From JAVBLW01 sp031553215 (lineage in GTDB: Bacteria > Bacillota_I > Bacilli_A > Acholeplasmatales > Anaeroplasmataceae), in NCBI GenBank assembly GCA_031553215.1, contig JAVBLW010000001.1, forward strand, positions 1-64,000: a stretch of DNA of 64,000 bases, read 5' to 3'. Within the stretch, counting starts at the first letter, position 1, and each line of letters opens with the position of its first letter. Shown in pieces: positions 34,973 through 44,541 of the stretch. The position numbers and the translations under genes were made by a program. The notes beneath the pieces are model-generated. The model made no database searches. It saw nothing but the letters and a program-made list of their open reading frames with translations, and was not told the DNA's origin.

Positions 34973-36195
34973 CCAATAAAATGTTTTTTTTGACAATTAC
35001 TACACATCGACTTACAATCCACTACTTTTTCATTAAAATACTCAGCTAAAACTTTATGTAAGCATTTCTTAGTTTTACAAAATCTAATTACTTCTTCTAA
35101 TTGTTTATATCGGTATTTTTTTATCTTATAAATATCCGTTCTATTCTTATCTTCATCATCTATAGAATCAATAAAATACTTACTAGTCAATATATCTTTA
35201 TTATCATATAAAATAACACATTCACCGAATTCATTATCTCTTGAACACCTTCCGGTCATTTGTGCTAAATCTTCTAATGAAGATGGCATATCATAATTCA
35301 AAATATACCTTATATCAGGTTTATTTATTCCCATTCCAAAACTAATTGTACAAATCATTATTTTTTTATAACTATATAAGAAATCTTTTTGATTTCTATT
35401 CTTTATATTAGTATCTAATCCGCCATGATAGTAAGTTACTGATATATCATTATCCAATAAATACATATATAATTCCATTACCATTTTTCTAGTTAAACAA
35501 TAAATTATTCCACATTCATCAATATGCAGTTTAATATATTTATATATGTATGTTTTTTTATCTTTTGATTTTATCACTTTATATAATAGATTTTTTCTAT
35601 CAAAAGTCATTTTAAAAATTTTAAATTCATTAATTCCTAAAACTGCACATATCTCCGATATTGTATATTTTGTAGCTGTCGCTGTAAAACATCCAATAAT
35701 AGGTCTACACTTAAAAGAGGATATAAATTTCCCTATATTAAGAAAAGATTTCCTAAAATCAAGGTGCCATAAAATTGTATGTGCCTCATCTATAATTATA
35801 TATTCAACTTTAATTTGCTCAATAATTTTCAAGAAAAAAGATCCTAATAATCTCTCAGGACTGGTATATAATATTTTAACTTCATTCCTTAAAATAGATT
35901 TTTCAACCTCTATCATTTCTGAAGATGATAAGCTGCTATTTATATATCTAGCATTTATTCCCTTTTTTCTAACTTCTAGAACCTGATCATACATAAGACT
36001 TATCAATGGTGTAACAACTATTGTCATTCCGTCCTTTAATAAAGCTGGAATCTGAAAACAAATACTCTTACCACCACCAGTAGACATTATAATAATAGAA
36101 TCATTTCCATCTATTAGGCAATCAATAATTTCATCCTGTCCATTTCTAAACTCTTCATACCCATATACTTCTTTTAAACAACCATATTTATCCAA
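34969..36195 (-). CDS. Short RecQ-like ATP-dependent DNA helicase
   Basis: 409 residues from a TTG at 36195, preceded by TTGGTGAT; the longer frame to 36249 overlaps a terminator. Motifs: FRNGQDEII (motif 0), Walker A STGGGKSICFQIPAL, DEAH box IIDEAHTILWHLDFR, FTATATK (III) and QMTGRCSRD (VI). A four-cysteine zinc site closes the protein (CKTKKCLHK...CKSMCSNC). The winged-helix part of the RQC domain and the HRDC domain are absent. The aromatic-rich loop after DEAH is one residue short and lacks the usual WGHDFR. A DNA unwinding role is likely but specialised. It ends at the leuA promoter with no terminator of its own visible. Confidence 0.85.
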   Translation of the reverse strand: MDKYGCLKEVYGYEEFRNGQDEIIDCLIDGNDSIIIMSTGGGKSICFQIPALLKDGMTIVVTPLISLMYDQVLEVRKKGINARYINSSLSSSEMIEVEKSILRNEVKILYTSPERLLGSFFLKIIEQIKVEYIIIDEAHTILWHLDFRKSFLNIGKFISSFKCRPIIGCFTATATKYTISEICAVLGINEFKIFKMTFDRKNLLYKVIKSKDKKTYIYKYIKLHIDECGIIYCLTRKMVMELYMYLLDNDISVTYYHGGLDTNIKNRNQKDFLYSYKKIMICTISFGMGINKPDIRYILNYDMPSSLEDLAQMTGRCSRDNEFGECVILYDNKDILTSKYFIDSIDDEDKNRTDIYKIKKYRYKQLEEVIRFCKTKKCLHKVLAEYFNEKVVDCKSMCSNCQKKHFIG

Positions 36196-36238
36196 GCTAT
36201 CACCAATAAATATATAGAATAAAAAATTTAAATTACTA

Positions 36239-36264
36239 AAAAAAAGCACCTAAGTGCTTTTTTA
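36239..36264 (-). terminator. Terminator of the panE-like gene
   Basis: AAAAAGCAC-CTAA-GTGCTTTTTT, overlapping the last codons of the gene; T-run on the minus strand. Confidence 0.7.
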
Positions 36265-37161
36265 TTCATTCATATATCTATCAGTAATAGCTGCTAGACA
36301 TTTATATATTACATCATTAGCAGGGGTAGGAACATTATATTTTTTTCCTAAATCAATAACTAGTTTACCAAAATAATCTAATTCATTTCTTCTCTTGTTT
36401 TGGAAATCTTGGGCTAAAGAAGTAAACCTGCTAGAATCCCAAGTTAGAGTCTTAGCTAATGTATCTTTAGCATCTTGTTCAGTAATGTTAACATTCATCT
36501 TTTGTGCAATAGCCACAACTTCCATAAATAATTGGAAGAGTAATATCTGAAGTTCTGGATGATGCATATCTTTATATGTAGCATTAGTTAGAGCAGATAC
36601 TTGGTTTATCCCAATGTTTAACATCCATTTTAACCATACTGCCCTCTTCATATCCGCTTCAATAAAATTAGGAATCTTACATTCATCTAAAATAACCTTT
36701 AAATTAAATACATCATCGGTTAATTCTTCCCCATTTGTTTCTTCACCAAATGTAATTCCATTTAGTTTACCGAAGATAATTTTATTTTTCGAATCCCTTT
36801 GTGCCTCAATTCTTATAAGTCCATATAAAACATTATTATTAGGAAAATAATCCTGTATAACATCTCTAGCAATAATACTATTTAGCAACGGAACAATTAC
36901 TGTTTTCTCGGTAATAAAAAGAGAAAGATCATCCAAACTATCTTCTAAATTATAATTTTTTAAACATACAAATATAAAATCCATATCATCACATTTAGTT
37001 ACATTAATCTTATATTTCTTCTTATTAACCACAATACCACGTATTAATTTATCATATTTATCCTCAGGAGCTAACAAATATGTTTCATATGGAAAACAAT
37101 TATATAACATTGATGCAACAGCCCCACCAACTGCACCCACACCATAAACACCTATTTTCAT
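36262..37161 (-). CDS. Ketopantoate reductase family protein (PanE/ApbA)
   Basis: 299 residues from the ATG at 37161 (MKIGVYGVG) with GAGGTGG upstream. The N-terminal Rossmann fold has GVYGVGAVGGAVASML, the dinucleotide motif. The C-terminal helical domain includes KRAVWLKWMLNIGINQVSAL with the conserved lysine and asparagine of the family, and the late SRFTSLAQDFQNKRRNELDYF segment with the S/E pair. It would reduce 2-dehydropantoate or a similar 2-keto acid with NADPH. No other pantothenate genes are nearby, so the substrate is not certain. Confidence 0.85.
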   Translation of the reverse strand: MKIGVYGVGAVGGAVASMLYNCFPYETYLLAPEDKYDKLIRGIVVNKKKYKINVTKCDDMDFIFVCLKNYNLEDSLDDLSLFITEKTVIVPLLNSIIARDVIQDYFPNNNVLYGLIRIEAQRDSKNKIIFGKLNGITFGEETNGEELTDDVFNLKVILDECKIPNFIEADMKRAVWLKWMLNIGINQVSALTNATYKDMHHPELQILLFQLFMEVVAIAQKMNVNITEQDAKDTLAKTLTWDSSRFTSLAQDFQNKRRNELDYFGKLVIDLGKKYNVPTPANDVIYKCLAAITDRYMNE

Positions 37162-37200
37162 GTAAACCACCTCACTTTCATTCTAGCATACTTGGATAAG

Positions 37201-37244
37201 AAAAAAAAGGAATTAATCCTTTTTATAATAGATTAATTCCTTTT
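37201..37244 (-). terminator. Terminator of asnA
   Basis: AAAAGGAATTAATC/GATTAATTCCTTTT is a perfect 14-bp stem that overlaps the end of asnA, with a T-run on the minus strand. Confidence 0.8.
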
Positions 37245-38227
37245 GAAGAAAGCAAATTCACATCTTCTTCACTCCATATAGACGCTTGAACCTCACCAAT
37301 ATGCATTTTTTCTAAGAAGAATAAACAAGTTCTAGATTGTCCAATTCCTCCTCCAATAGTTAATGGAAGTTCATTATTAATAACTGCTTGTGAATATGGA
37401 TTATCTAGTTTATTCAATTCTTTTTTATGATTAATTTGCTTAACTAATGATTCACTATCAACTCTTATCCCCATAGAAGATAATTCTAAAGCCATTCCTA
37501 AAATTTCATCCCAAACCAATATATCACCATTTAATTTCCAATCATCATAATCAGCTGCTCTACCATCGTGTGATTGTCCATCTTTTAAAGGCCATCCAAT
37601 TTGATAAATAAATACCGCTTTTGCTTCTTTACAAATTTCATTTTCTCTACTTTTTCTATCTAGAGTAGGATATTTTTTTTCTAAATCTTTAGTTGAAATA
37701 AACAAAATGTCTTTTGGTAACTTAGTAGTAAAACATGAATACTTTTGATTTACTTTCTTTTCAACAGTTTGTAATACTTTATATATTTTTTTAACCATTT
37801 GTTTTAAATAAGTTTTGTTTCTATCTTCTTTTCTAATTACTCTTTCCCAGTCCCATTGATCTACATAACATGAATGAATATTATCTAAATCTTCATCGCG
37901 CCTAATAGCATTCATATCTGTATATAATCCAGTACTATCATCAAAACCATATTTTTTAAGAGCATTTCTTTTCCACTTTGCTAAAGATTGCACAATTTCT
38001 GCATTCTTTTTTAAAGTTAAAATATCAAATCCAACAGCTCTTTCATATCCATTTAAATTATCATTTAATCCAGTTTCTGGCAATACAAATAAAGGTGCTG
38101 AAACACGTGTTAAATTAAGTGCCTTTGCTAATTCTTTTTCAAATGTATCTTTAACAAATTTTATAGCTATTTCAGTCTCTAATAAACTAAGCTTTGATGA
38201 ATATTTATCGTTAATAATTAATTCCAT
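37223..38227 (-). CDS. asnA: Aspartate-ammonia ligase (asparagine synthetase A)
   Basis: 334 residues, usual length for AsnA, a class II aminoacyl-tRNA-synthetase-like enzyme making asparagine from aspartate, ammonia and ATP. Diagnostic segments: TRVSAPLFV, LNGYERAVGFDI, MNAIRRDEDLDNIHSCYVDQWDWE (short: YVDQWDWE) and LTIGGGIGQSRTCLFFL near the C-terminus. Start with AAGGAG. Preceded by an Asn T-box, so it responds to uncharged tRNA-Asn. Confidence 0.96.
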   Translation of the reverse strand: MELIINDKYSSKLSLLETEIAIKFVKDTFEKELAKALNLTRVSAPLFVLPETGLNDNLNGYERAVGFDILTLKKNAEIVQSLAKWKRNALKKYGFDDSTGLYTDMNAIRRDEDLDNIHSCYVDQWDWERVIRKEDRNKTYLKQMVKKIYKVLQTVEKKVNQKYSCFTTKLPKDILFISTKDLEKKYPTLDRKSRENEICKEAKAVFIYQIGWPLKDGQSHDGRAADYDDWKLNGDILVWDEILGMALELSSMGIRVDSESLVKQINHKKELNKLDNPYSQAVINNELPLTIGGGIGQSRTCLFFLEKMHIGEVQASIWSEEDVNLLSSKGINLL

Positions 38228-38247
38228 GTTCTTTTCTCCTTATAAAT

Positions 38248-38455
38248 AAAAAAATCGTCCTTAAATCTAAGGACGATTACTCGCGGTGCCACCTTAGTTC
38301 TAGATATTTATCTAGCCCTCAATTCTCGTAACGTGAGTATACGGATAGTTCTACTTAATTTCTTCTATCGCTCCAAGCTGTTGTCCAATAGATATTCAAC
38401 TGATTTTCACCATCCATCAGCTCTCTTAATAAACATTCTATCTTTCGTCTTGTCT
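38248..38455 (-). promoter_or_regulatory. T-box leader (tRNA-Asn) of asnA
   Basis: On the minus strand: Stem I with AAGAGAGCTG and the apical GATGGATGGTGAAAATC. The specifier AAC (Asn) is at 38380-38382 in GGAC-AAC-A. The T-box AAGGTGGCACCGCGA is at 38295-38281; its C fits the G discriminator of tRNA-Asn. The terminator AATCGTCCTTA/TAAGGACGATT is followed by T7, ending near 38248. Confidence 0.95.
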
Positions 38456-38471
38456 TTGCTTTATATTTTTG

Positions 38472-38499
38472 ATTATAACATTTTAACTTAATATGTCAA
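38472..38499 (-). promoter_or_regulatory. Promoter of asnA
   Basis: TTGACA (38499-38494), 16-nt spacer, TATAAT (38477-38472) on the minus strand. It begins five nt after the upstream gene ends and no terminator intervenes, so read-through transcripts of that gene would also pass the T-box. Confidence 0.75.
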
Positions 38500-38504
38500 T
38501 ATCT

Positions 38505-39908
38505 CTATTTTTTTCCATTCCAACAATATGTACATAATTTACAAGAGTCAATCCCAACCGAATTTATCATATCATCCATTCTTGTAAATTGTAAACTCGT
38601 AAATTTAAGTTGTTCTCTAATTCCATCAACCATTTTTTGATATTTAGGAGATTCATGATTAATATATTCTGCAATTATTTCATCATTAATTTGACCTTCT
38701 AACTGTAGAATAACTCTTCTTGTAATTAAATCCATTTCAGATGTTGAACGAGAGAAATTTAAATATTTACATCCATAAAGGATTGGTGGACAAGCAGTTC
38801 TAATATGAACTTCTTTTGCCCCACTTTCATATAAGAACTCTGTAGTTTCTCTTAATTGTGTTCCTCTAACAATTGAATCATCAATTAATAATAATTTCTT
38901 ACCTTCAATTAAATCATGAACAGGAATCAATTTCATTTTAGCTATCAAATTTCTTTGACTTTGAATAGTAGGCATAAATGATCTTGGCCATGTTGGTGTA
39001 TATTTTATAAATGGACGAGAAAACGGAATTCCTGATTGATTTGAATATCCAATCGCATGTGCAATTCCTGAATCCGGAACCCCAGCAACTGTATCAGGTT
39101 TTGCATCATCTCTTTTAGCAATATACATACCACTATTATATCTCATTTGTTCTACACTAACCCCTTCATATGAAGAAGTTGGATAACCATAATAAACCCA
39201 TAAGAAAGTACAAATTTTCATTTCTTTCCCAGGCTCTGCTAAAGTTTTAACTCCCTCTGGTGTCATAATAACTATTTCACCAGGCCCTAGTTCTTTATAA
39301 TGCTTATATCCTAAATTTAAATATGCAAAGCTTTCAAAAGATACACAAAAAGAATCCTTTTTCTTACCAATAACTGCAGGTGTTCTTCCCATTTTATCTC
39401 TAGCAACATAAATACCTTTTTCATTCATAATTAATAGTGTCATTGAACCATCAATTAAATCTTGAGCATATTTTATTCCTTCTATTAAATTCTTCTTTTG
39501 ATTAATAATAGCCGCAACTAATTCAGTTGGATTAATATCTCCACCACTCATTTCTAAAAAATGAAGATTTCCATCACCTAGAACTCTTTGTTCTATCTCA
39601 GCTACATTATTAATTTTACCGACGGTTGTAATTGCATAAGTCCCATGATGAGATCTTATAATCAGTGGTTGTGGCTCATAATCAGAAATACATCCAATCC
39701 CAAAATTACCCTTCATATCGTTGATTTCTTTTTCAAACTTTGTTCTAAACGGAGAATTTTCTATATTGTGAATTGATCTATTAAAACCTTTTTCACCATA
39801 TAATGCTAATCCACCACGTCTTGTTCCTAAATGTGAATGATAATCAACGCCAAAAAACAAATCGAATACACAATCATTTTTTGAAGTTACACCAAAAAAT
39901 CCACCCAT
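38505..39908 (-). CDS. PurF-like protein lacking the N-terminal catalytic cysteine
   Basis: 467 residues. It resembles amidophosphoribosyltransferase: an N-terminal Ntn-type glutaminase-like domain (RRGGLALYGEKGF, NFGIGCISDYEPQP, RDKMGRTPAVIG) and a phosphoribosyltransferase domain with the PRPP motif LLLIDDSIVRGTQ (about 335-347). True PurF begins Met-Cys-Gly, where Cys is the nucleophile for glutamine hydrolysis. Here the start, fixed by GGAGGT, reads MGGFFGV. Glutaminase activity is therefore not expected; use of free ammonia or another role is possible. Similar Gly-start homologues are known to me from Bacteroides. No purine genes are adjacent; asnA lies downstream. Confidence 0.82.
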   Translation of the reverse strand: MGGFFGVTSKNDCVFDLFFGVDYHSHLGTRRGGLALYGEKGFNRSIHNIENSPFRTKFEKEINDMKGNFGIGCISDYEPQPLIIRSHHGTYAITTVGKINNVAEIEQRVLGDGNLHFLEMSGGDINPTELVAAIINQKKNLIEGIKYAQDLIDGSMTLLIMNEKGIYVARDKMGRTPAVIGKKKDSFCVSFESFAYLNLGYKHYKELGPGEIVIMTPEGVKTLAEPGKEMKICTFLWVYYGYPTSSYEGVSVEQMRYNSGMYIAKRDDAKPDTVAGVPDSGIAHAIGYSNQSGIPFSRPFIKYTPTWPRSFMPTIQSQRNLIAKMKLIPVHDLIEGKKLLLIDDSIVRGTQLRETTEFLYESGAKEVHIRTACPPILYGCKYLNFSRSTSEMDLITRRVILQLEGQINDEIIAEYINHESPKYQKMVDGIREQLKFTSLQFTRMDDMINSVGIDSCKLCTYCWNGKK

Positions 39909-39938
39909 AAAACATTACCTCCAAAATAATACCTATTA

Positions 39939-39967
39939 ATTTTATCACATTTTGTCATGTTTGTTAA
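39939..39967 (-). promoter_or_regulatory. Predicted promoter of the PurF-like gene
   Basis: TTAACA (39967-39962), 17-nt spacer, extended -10 TGA-TAAAAT (39944-39939) on the minus strand. Confidence 0.6.
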
Positions 39968-40000
39968 ATTATTTTATCTTTTTTAATAAAAACTTGCATT

Positions 40001-43000
40001 TTATTTTTTTGAAAGGTCAATTATTGAAATAATATCCTTATTAACTCTAATCAAATCAGTTTTTAATAAGAATTTTAGAGTTTCTTCAAATCTATTATGG
40101 ATATGTTCATTCATCCTTGTATATCCCATAATCTTCATTAAAGATTTAAATAAACCTTCTTTTTCAACATTCTTATTCTTTTCTATCATTTTCTTCATTC
40201 CCTTAGAAATCTCTTCTATAGAGATGCTTCTAATATCTCTAGGTTTATCATTCTCTAATGGAACTCTAAATATAACTTCCTGTTTATCAAGAAAAATAAA
40301 TCCCTCATTAGTTTTTACTTTTCCTAAGTCAAGCCACATTGCCTTCATAAGTTCAAATTCAGACTTAACTTGATTATTTATCTTCTCTTGTTTAAAAATA
40401 GGTAAGAGTCTTTTTAATAAATCAAGTTCTAATATCGGTCCTTCAATAGTTAAATATTCTAGCATGACTCTTTCGAAATCTTCTTCAATACTCCTAAATG
40501 ATTCTAATATATCTTCATCATTTACTCTTATGTAATTTTTAAAAGTATTCTCATCATTATTTATAGTAATTGGCACAATACTTTCTTCTACAATAGAATG
40601 AATATTACTATTATTCAATCTTTCAAGCAAAATATCTTTGGCCACTTTTTCATTCCTATACCATTCAGTAGACCAAATCCTAATTACATTAAAACCCATC
40701 TTTTCTAATATTTCTTTTCTAAGACGTTCTCTATCACGTGTGTTTTTAGCTAATTTAAAACTTTCTCCATCAGTTTCAATTGCATAAACATAATTATTAG
40801 ATTCTTTATCTTTAATACAAATATCTATCTTCATATCTGAATTACCCACTTTATAATCCAGTAAGAAGCCATTTTCTTCTAAGAAAGATTTTATTTCAAA
40901 ACTAAAATCATACGAAGTAGAATCCTGTTTTTTGAAAACATGACTATTTTTTGCATATTTCAAATATTCACCCAGCAATCTAGCTCCAACACTATTAGTT
41001 CTTGTAATATCAATATCGGAATATTCAATAGAAGAAACAATCTTAACATTCTTCTTCGCACGAGTGATCGCAACATTAAGTCTACGTTCACCACCTTCTC
41101 TATTTAGGGGACCAAAATTTTGAATAAATTTAGAATCCTCATCATATCCATATCCAATACTAAAAAGAATTGTATCTCTTTCATCACCTTGAACAGTTTC
41201 CAAATTTTTTATAAATAACGGTTCTTCCATGTTTTCATAATTAATTTGATTCTTATCTAGTAAGGAATATACTTCTTTTTCAATAGCTGATTGTTGGGAT
41301 TGACTAAAGGCAATTACCCCAATACTTCTAGCATTACCATATTTGTTAAAATGATTTAAAACCAAATCAGCTATTAGTCTTGCTTCCATAACATTTGTTT
41401 TAGTTTTTCTATTAAATAATCCGTTTTTTGCTTTTATAAACTCTATCCCGAAATCCACATCATTTCGTTTAGCTGATGGGAAAGTAGTAAGTTTATTTTC
41501 ATAAAAATTTTCATTACTAAATGTAATCAAATCTTCATTTTGACTTCTATAATGCCATTTCAAACTATATTGTTTTAAACAACTAGCACATGTATCTAAT
41601 ATTGATTCATAATCAGTAATACTTTCTTCTTCACTTTCGTCATCAGTTTCAATTGCATTAAAGAAATTTGATGGTGGCATTTGTTTAGAATCACCAACGA
41701 CAACTATTTGGCTACCACGATAAATTGCTCCAATTGCATCTTGAGGAAATATCTGTGATGCTTCATCAAAAATTACTAAATCAAATTTAATTTTATTACA
41801 TTCTAAATATGTACTTACACTTAATGGAGACATCAAAAAACAAGGTTTTAATGTTTGAATAAACGAGGCGTTATTATTCAATAATTCTCTGACAGACATT
41901 TGTTTTCTTTTCTTTAAATATTCTTTATTTATGATTGATGCCGGGCTATTAATCGCAACTATATCATCACTTGGTTTATTATTAGATAATTTGGATTTTA
42001 TTCTTGCCTTTGATACTTCAAAACTAAGTTTATCTAATCTAATAAAATTATCTACTAACCTCTCGTGTTCTATTCTATTAAAACTGCTAAGTCCACTAAC
42101 ATTATTTAAAACATAATCCACAACTGTCTTATAATATATTTTTTGAATTACTAAAATAATCTCTTCATTTTTTACTTCTTTGAGAATACATTTATCTATT
42201 ATTTTTAATATTTGCATTTCATCTAATTCATGAATTAATTCTTTATATTTTATCCAAATATTTATATATTCATAATCATTTATTTTTCCAATTGTTTTCT
42301 TATATAAATCTTTTAAACTATAGCACCTTAAATCAATAATGCTCTTATCATATAAAGTTTGAGTTTTTAAAAATTTATCTTTATTATTAATAATCTTTTC
42401 TAATCTAATAATTAATTCTTGATAATTTACTTCTTCATTTAACATGAATGATTCAAACCAAGTAGTATTTTCACTAATTTCCAATAATTTCGTTAAAGAA
42501 TCATTTAAATTATCTATATCTACTAATTCATCTCCCATTAATTTTTGAATAGGATATAAATCTAATTCATATTGATTATTATAATTGTAATACAATACAA
42601 CATTTTTCAAAATTTCTAAATTAACCTTTAATGAATAACTTTTATTCTTTTTTGAAACACTACGTAATGTTTCTTGATCTTGTTTAAATGATTTATTAAA
42701 TAAATTAAATTTCCCGCTATATTCTTTTTGATATTTATCATAATAACTAAGATATTGTTTTTCAAATATTTCTTCACTATATTTTTCTAAAACAATACCC
42801 TTTGAAATCTTTATATTAGCATATAGATTAGTTAATTTTAAAGCCAATTCCTTATATTCTTTTAATTTCGTGATATCAAAAAATGCTTGATTAGTGTTTT
42901 TCATATTAATAATTATTTTATAAATATCTAATATCTTTTCTAAATCTGAAAAATTTTCAATATTAATATTATTCTTGCTTATTTCCCTAAATAATGGAAT

Positions 43001-44491
43001 AATTTCATCTAAATATTCTTTAGTATATTCAAGCATTTCAATACTATGTTTTTTTGATTTCTTTGATATATCTAAATTGTTATATCCATAGAAACAAAAA
43101 TCCTTATAATTATATCCAACTATTTGAGCATACTCTTTATACTCTAATATCTTTTCATTCACCTTTTTTAAATAGTTAGGCTTTAATAAATCCACACCCT
43201 CTAATTCATAATCAAAATCATCTACTTTTTTACAAAGAGCATAATTAGAAAATATTTCATATGGTGTCATATCAAATTCTTTTACTTTAGTATGCATTAT
43301 TGCTTTATAACTATCTAATAATGTTTCAGTGGCATTAAGCTCATAGATCATTTCAATTGCTTCATTATTCACTGTTGTGATAGGTAAATTAAGAGTATAA
43401 TAAAGTTCTTTAATAACTTCTTTTTTATTTATTTTATTACTATGGAGTGCAAGACAAAATTCCGCTAAATCATTTTTCTTAAGTTTTTCATATACGACGT
43501 TTAAAGCCGCTAATTTTTCTGAAACGAATAAAATCTTTTTACCATCATAAAGACTCTGAGAAATTATATTAGTAATTGTTTGAGATTTACCAGTTCCTGG
43601 TGGACCTTGTAAAACAATACTTTCTCCACTTCTAATAGCTTTAATAGCTTCTAATTGACTAGAGTCGGCATCTACAACATTAAAGAATTCATCAGATGTT
43701 TCATAAATATTATAAGTAGCTTTAGCATCTATTCCAAATATTTGTTTTATTAAAGGATTTTCTATAATATATTCTTTATTTTGTCTAATATCCATATACA
43801 TATTTAATTTATGAAATGAAAAAAGACCTAGTTTAGTTTCTCTTTTTAAATTCCAATTAAATTTCTTTATCGTATTTTCAATATAACTTAAATATTCTTC
43901 TAGTGATTCATTATCAGCTATTTCTCTTATTTTAACCTTATAATCAAGTTCTATTTTATAATTTAATGCTTGATTAAAAATAGCCTCTTCTTCATATAAT
44001 TCTAATGAATATAAAGAATTTTTTGATGTATTAGTAATTTTTACGGGAACTAATAAAACAGGTGCTTGGTATAAAAATCCTGATTTATCAAAGTTATATT
44101 CAATAATACCAAAGGATAAATATAAAATATTTAATCCTTTTTCTAACAAGGATTCTAATGATTTTTTACTTAAATTTTTCAAAATAGCTTTTACACTACA
44201 TTTACTCTTATATCCAATTATTTGATTCTTTTTGATTTTAGATTCAACATGTCTTTGTAGGCTCTCATAGGGAATATCTGTTTCATATAAATCTTTAATT
44301 TCGGAAACTGATTGTACAAATTTATCAATGTCAAAAAATTCTAATTTAGTCGAATTAAATAATTCATTATATAATTCGACAATATTATTAGAATATATTG
44401 GTAATGATGCATATTTTGTGTCTTTAAAATTTAGAAGACGATTATTTAGAGTTAAATCTAAAAGTTTGTCAGCTACCTTATTTAATTTCAT
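40001..44491 (-). CDS. DUF4011 superfamily I helicase with C-terminal nuclease domain
   Basis: 1496 residues. Order seen: N-terminal DUF4011-like region (1-260, DLTLNNRLLNFKDTKYASL); helicase domain with Walker A VLQGPPGTGKSQT (about 290-302); a long helical insertion (about 400-850); DEASQ Walker B (about 909) and GDSKQMPPSNFF; motif IV-VI segments WHYRSQNEDLI, VQGDERDTILFSIG and NVAITRAKKNV; a Vsr/DUF559-like nuclease domain (about 1190-1290: KIDICIKDKESNNYVYAIETDG, RIWSTEWYRN); and a DUF3320-like tail. Domain order resembles the phage-defence protein Hhe (DUF4011-helicase-Vsr), recalled from memory. Good GGAGG start. It lies alone among metabolic genes, which fits an inserted defence gene; a housekeeping repair role is the alternative. 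Confidence 0.8.
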   Translation of the reverse strand: MKLNKVADKLLDLTLNNRLLNFKDTKYASLPIYSNNIVELYNELFNSTKLEFFDIDKFVQSVSEIKDLYETDIPYESLQRHVESKIKKNQIIGYKSKCSVKAILKNLSKKSLESLLEKGLNILYLSFGIIEYNFDKSGFLYQAPVLLVPVKITNTSKNSLYSLELYEEEAIFNQALNYKIELDYKVKIREIADNESLEEYLSYIENTIKKFNWNLKRETKLGLFSFHKLNMYMDIRQNKEYIIENPLIKQIFGIDAKATYNIYETSDEFFNVVDADSSQLEAIKAIRSGESIVLQGPPGTGKSQTITNIISQSLYDGKKILFVSEKLAALNVVYEKLKKNDLAEFCLALHSNKINKKEVIKELYYTLNLPITTVNNEAIEMIYELNATETLLDSYKAIMHTKVKEFDMTPYEIFSNYALCKKVDDFDYELEGVDLLKPNYLKKVNEKILEYKEYAQIVGYNYKDFCFYGYNNLDISKKSKKHSIEMLEYTKEYLDEIIPLFREISKNNINIENFSDLEKILDIYKIIINMKNTNQAFFDITKLKEYKELALKLTNLYANIKISKGIVLEKYSEEIFEKQYLSYYDKYQKEYSGKFNLFNKSFKQDQETLRSVSKKNKSYSLKVNLEILKNVVLYYNYNNQYELDLYPIQKLMGDELVDIDNLNDSLTKLLEISENTTWFESFMLNEEVNYQELIIRLEKIINNKDKFLKTQTLYDKSIIDLRCYSLKDLYKKTIGKINDYEYINIWIKYKELIHELDEMQILKIIDKCILKEVKNEEIILVIQKIYYKTVVDYVLNNVSGLSSFNRIEHERLVDNFIRLDKLSFEVSKARIKSKLSNNKPSDDIVAINSPASIINKEYLKKRKQMSVRELLNNNASFIQTLKPCFLMSPLSVSTYLECNKIKFDLVIFDEASQIFPQDAIGAIYRGSQIVVVGDSKQMPPSNFFNAIETDDESEEESITDYESILDTCASCLKQYSLKWHYRSQNEDLITFSNENFYENKLTTFPSAKRNDVDFGIEFIKAKNGLFNRKTKTNVMEARLIADLVLNHFNKYGNARSIGVIAFSQSQQSAIEKEVYSLLDKNQINYENMEEPLFIKNLETVQGDERDTILFSIGYGYDEDSKFIQNFGPLNREGGERRLNVAITRAKKNVKIVSSIEYSDIDITRTNSVGARLLGEYLKYAKNSHVFKKQDSTSYDFSFEIKSFLEENGFLLDYKVGNSDMKIDICIKDKESNNYVYAIETDGESFKLAKNTRDRERLRKEILEKMGFNVIRIWSTEWYRNEKVAKDILLERLNNSNIHSIVEESIVPITINNDENTFKNYIRVNDEDILESFRSIEEDFERVMLEYLTIEGPILELDLLKRLLPIFKQEKINNQVKSEFELMKAMWLDLGKVKTNEGFIFLDKQEVIFRVPLENDKPRDIRSISIEEISKGMKKMIEKNKNVEKEGLFKSLMKIMGYTRMNEHIHNRFEETLKFLLKTDLIRVNKDIISIIDLSKK

Positions 44492-44510
44492 TATATATCC
44501 TCCATAAAAT

Positions 44511-44537
44511 CAAAAGTTAACGCATAAATGCGCTAAC
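44511..44537 (-). terminator. Terminator of trpB
   Basis: On the minus strand GTTAGCGCA-TTTA-TGCGTTAAC (one G-U) followed by TTTTGATTTT. Confidence 0.75.
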
Positions 44538-44541
44538 TAAT

